Source of the DNA: Oceanibium sediminis
GTDB taxonomy: Bacteria > Pseudomonadota > Alphaproteobacteria > Rhodobacterales > Rhodobacteraceae
Reading direction: 5' to 3'
Assembly: GCF_003265325.1 (NCBI RefSeq)
Contig: NZ_QGNX01000002.1
Location: 124,001 to 188,000, forward strand
Length of the DNA stretch: 64,000 nt
Shown here piece after piece: positions 61,994-64,000 of this stretch. The translations under genes were made by a program, and so were the position numbers. Numbering within the stretch: the first letter of the stretch is position 1; each line of letters starts with the position of its first letter. The notes under the pieces were generated by a model. It worked only from the letters and a program-made list of their open reading frames with translations, was not told the DNA's origin and did not search any database.

Positions 61994-62895
61994 GAGGCAT
62001 CCTCCACCATCCAGGAGACAAGCGGCCCAAAGGGAATCCCGCAATGGGCCGCCTGCTCCGGTGCCAGGGAGGTGGGGGTCATCCCTGGCTGCGTGTTGGT
62101 TTCCAGCAGGAAGAGACCGTTCATCCCCCTGCTTTCATCCCAACGCAAGTCCGTGCGCGACAGGCCTCGGCATCCCAGGGCGTCATGCGCACGCAAAGCG
62201 TAGTCGAGGCACGCGGCCTCGATTTCATTCGGAATCGCGGCGGGCACCTGATGGCGCGAGCCGCCTTCGCTGTATTTCGCGGTGTAGTCGTACCACCCGG
62301 TGGTGATGATGTCGGTCACGGCAAGGGCGCGGTCGCCCATCACCGTGACGGTCAGCTCTCGTCCGGGAATGAACTCTTCGGCCATGACCGTTTCGGGCAT
62401 GTCGGGGGCAAGCTGCGCCGGGCCGTTCGCGCCCTCCTGCACCAGGTAGACGCCGACCGAGCTGCCCTCGTTGAAGGGTTTGACGACATAGGGCGGGTCC
62501 ATCGGATGCGCCGCGCGCGCCGCCTCGGCGCTGGTCAGGACGCTGGGCACCACCGGCAGGCCTGCGGCGACGAAGATTTCCTTGGCCCGGATCTTGTCCA
62601 TGGCCAGGGCGGAGGCCATCACCCCGGAATGGGTGTAGGGGAGCCGCATCCACTCAAGCAGGCCCTGGACGCAGCCATCCTCTCCCCAGCGGCCATGCAG
62701 GGCGTTGAACACGACATCGGGTTTTTCGCGGGTCAGCTCGGCGCACAGGTCGGCGCCCGCGTCGATTTCGACGACGTCCCAACCTTCAGCGCGCAATGCA
62801 GCCGCACACTCACGGCCCGAGACGAGCGAGACTTCACGCTCGGCGGAGGGACCGCCTTTCAGCACTGCAATGCGGGTGGATGTCCTGCTCGACAT
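61981..62895 (-). CDS. ddlB: D-alanine--D-alanine ligase
   Basis: ATP-grasp enzyme making D-Ala-D-Ala for peptidoglycan. The 304-residue product has IAVLKGGPSAEREVSLVSGREC at the N-terminus, LHGRWGEDGCVQGLLEWMRLPYTHSG (about residue 60), and LLETNTQPGMTPTSLAPEQA with the metal-binding Glu and Asn (about 270). ATG 62895 is preferred to the earlier 62925. It is 65 bp after murB on the same strand. Confidence 0.95.
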   Translation of the reverse strand: MSSRTSTRIAVLKGGPSAEREVSLVSGRECAAALRAEGWDVVEIDAGADLCAELTREKPDVVFNALHGRWGEDGCVQGLLEWMRLPYTHSGVMASALAMDKIRAKEIFVAAGLPVVPSVLTSAEAARAAHPMDPPYVVKPFNEGSSVGVYLVQEGANGPAQLAPDMPETVMAEEFIPGRELTVTVMGDRALAVTDIITTGWYDYTAKYSEGGSRHQVPAAIPNEIEAACLDYALRAHDALGCRGLSRTDLRWDESRGMNGLFLLETNTQPGMTPTSLAPEQAAHCGIPFGPLVSWMVEDASCFR

Positions 62896-62960
62896 GGCCC
62901 GCCTCAACAAACCCGGGCGACTCATTGACTGGTCGTCCTCGGAGGATACTCAACTGCTTC

Positions 62961-63914
62961 TCAGTGCGCCTGTGTGCCGGGGTCGCCCGGCTCGCCGACG
63001 CGCATTATCTCCCACTCTAGGGTTATGCCGCTCTTTTCCAAAACCTTTTCACGAACGCGCTCGCCTAATCCTTCAAGGTCTGTGGCAGAAGCGTCACGGG
63101 CGTTGATCAGGAAGTTGGCGTGCTTGGTCGACATCTGCGCGCCGCCCAGGGTGGCGCCCTTCATGCCCGCATCCTCGATCAGTTTCCAGGCTTTCAGGTC
63201 GTGCACGTCGTCGTCCCGCCCGGTGGAGGAGAACCCCGCGGGATTGCGGAAGGTGGACCCGGCGGAGCGGTCCTTGACGGGCTGCGTCTCGGCCCGCTTC
63301 GCAAGCGCCGCGGCCATCCTTTGCTCGATCTCGGCCGGATCGCCCGCGGCGCCCTTCAGCGTTGCGCGGGTCAGCACCAGCCCCTCCGGCAGCGCGGTGG
63401 AGCGGTAGGCAAAGCCCATGTCGGCGGGCGACAGCGTGACCTGCTGGCCCTTCCTTGTCACCGCCTCGGCGCTCTCAAAGACGTCCGCCGTGTAGATCCC
63501 GTAGCAGCCCGCGTTCATCCGGCAGGCGCCGCCGATCGCCCCGGGGATGGTGCGCAGGAAGGCCAGGTCCACGCCCGCCGCCGCCGCCTTGCGCGCCACA
63601 TGCGCATCGAGCGCGGCGGCCCCGGCGGTCACCGTCGTTCCGTCGACCTCGATCCCGTTGAAGCCCCGTCCGAGGCGGATCACGACGCCCCGGATGCCGC
63701 CATCGCGCACGATCAGGTTCGATCCCACGCCCATCGGGAACACCGGTATGTCGGCGGGCAGCGCCCCGAGGAAAGCCTGCAGATCCTCGATATCCGCTGG
63801 CTGGAACAACACCTCCGCCGGGCCGCCGACTCGCAGCCAGGACAGGTCCGCAAGCGGACGCGACGGGGTCAGGGTGCCGCGCACCTGCGGCAGGCGGGAG
63901 AGGAGATTACTCAT
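62961..63914 (-). CDS. murB: UDP-N-acetylenolpyruvoylglucosamine reductase
   Basis: FAD enzyme completing UDP-MurNAc. The 317-residue product has [49 protein letters not shown] (FAD-binding, about residues 57-79), and [17 protein letters not shown] (about 125). The catalytic Ser region GSTFRNPAG and the C-terminal [11 protein letters not shown] mark the type II form. ATG 63914. Its start overlaps (ATGA) a minus-strand frame that runs off the right edge. Confidence 0.95.
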   Translation of the reverse strand: MSNLLSRLPQVRGTLTPSRPLADLSWLRVGGPAEVLFQPADIEDLQAFLGALPADIPVFPMGVGSNLIVRDGGIRGVVIRLGRGFNGIEVDGTTVTAGAAALDAHVARKAAAAGVDLAFLRTIPGAIGGACRMNAGCYGIYTADVFESAEAVTRKGQQVTLSPADMGFAYRSTALPEGLVLTRATLKGAAGDPAEIEQRMAAALAKRAETQPVKDRSAGSTFRNPAGFSSTGRDDDVHDLKAWKLIEDAGMKGATLGGAQMSTKHANFLINARDASATDLEGLGERVREKVLEKSGITLEWEIMRVGEPGDPGTQAH

Positions 63915-64000
63915 GCGCGGGAGGTACGCGAGCCGGTGCGCGGGTGCAAGGGCGGTGGAAGAAGGCCGGGCGCACCGGTGACGCGGGAATTGAGGCTTCC
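63911..64000 (-). other. Possible 3' end of the next upstream gene of the division cluster
   Basis: A minus-strand frame is open from the right edge to TGA 63913-63911, which overlaps the murB ATG in the ATGA form usual for coupled genes here. Only about 29 residues are visible, ending [10 protein letters not shown] family cannot be assigned from so little. Confidence 0.25.

Noticed and set aside
1-64000. tRNA, rRNA, CRISPR or prophage features
   Set aside because: No cloverleaf, regular spaced repeats, integrase, transposase or phage genes were found on reading either strand by eye; a covariance search would be needed to exclude short RNAs.

Overview
The window is a dense, high-GC chromosomal segment from an alphaproteobacterium, most likely a Rhodobacteraceae (Roseobacter/Rhodobacter-type) organism. 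The evidence is a murB-ddlB-ftsQ-ftsA-ftsZ-lpxC-bamD-recN series, an FtsZ with a long C-terminal linker, a DksA that lacks the zinc-finger cysteines, aerobic cobaltochelatase subunits CobS and CobT, a heterotetrameric sarcosine oxidase, and several small families typical of this group. I saw no rRNA, tRNA, CRISPR array, insertion sequence or prophage.

Layout. 1-6 kb: argS (cut by the left edge), dgt, an A-type Fe-S carrier, a sulfotransferase-like protein, xthA, a FAD monooxygenase and dksA. 6-12.5 kb: a MoxR ATPase / acetyltransferase / DUF2927 lipoprotein / small membrane protein / VWA protein operon, an unknown gene, a frameshifted DUF6653 gene and an M48 protease. 12.6-17 kb: a polar amino-acid ABC importer without its ATPase, a small protein with a strong terminator, and an rRNA methyltransferase overlapping a PIN-domain protein. 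17.1-23 kb: sarcosine oxidase soxB, soxD, soxA, soxG, with soxB separated from soxD by about 700 bp carrying a small opposite-strand gene. 23-27 kb: ccmI-ruvX-DUF1289 and choline sulfatase betC. 26.8-30.7 kb: a four-gene lactonase / GntR regulator / Gfo-Idh dehydrogenase / beta-decarboxylating dehydrogenase operon, divergent from a small ABM-fold enzyme across a perfect 14-bp palindrome. 30.7-41.4 kb: a C26 amidotransferase, glcB, pepN, gatB, bolA, a J-domain protein and a RraA-like protein. 41.6-45.8 kb: cobS and cobT with an aquaporin-arsC arsenic module between them. 45.8-53.9 kb: aminopeptidase P, DUF427, a ClC channel, a thioesterase, a D-lactate dehydrogenase-type flavoprotein, an L,D-transpeptidase and an M29 aminopeptidase. 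53.9-64 kb: the division and envelope cluster on the minus strand.

Functional links. BetC and SoxBDAG act at two ends of the choline-O-sulfate to glycine route. In the 26.8-30.7 kb operon, a sugar-type dehydrogenase, a lactonase and a beta-decarboxylating dehydrogenase suggest oxidation of a sugar or sugar-acid substrate under its own GntR regulator; the substrate is unknown. AqpS-like channel plus ArsC suggests arsenate reduction followed by arsenite exit through a channel.

Non-coding structure is informative. A dispersed palindromic repeat occurs at five places between genes, with one apparent compensatory base-pair change. There are clear hairpin terminators after the small gene at 14.9 kb, after ftsZ and after glcB, and an intercistronic hairpin follows the ABC binding-protein gene. 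The best candidates for something undescribed are the lactonase/GntR catabolic operon, the small gene inside the sox locus, the aquaporin-arsC insertion in the cob locus and the dispersed repeat family.
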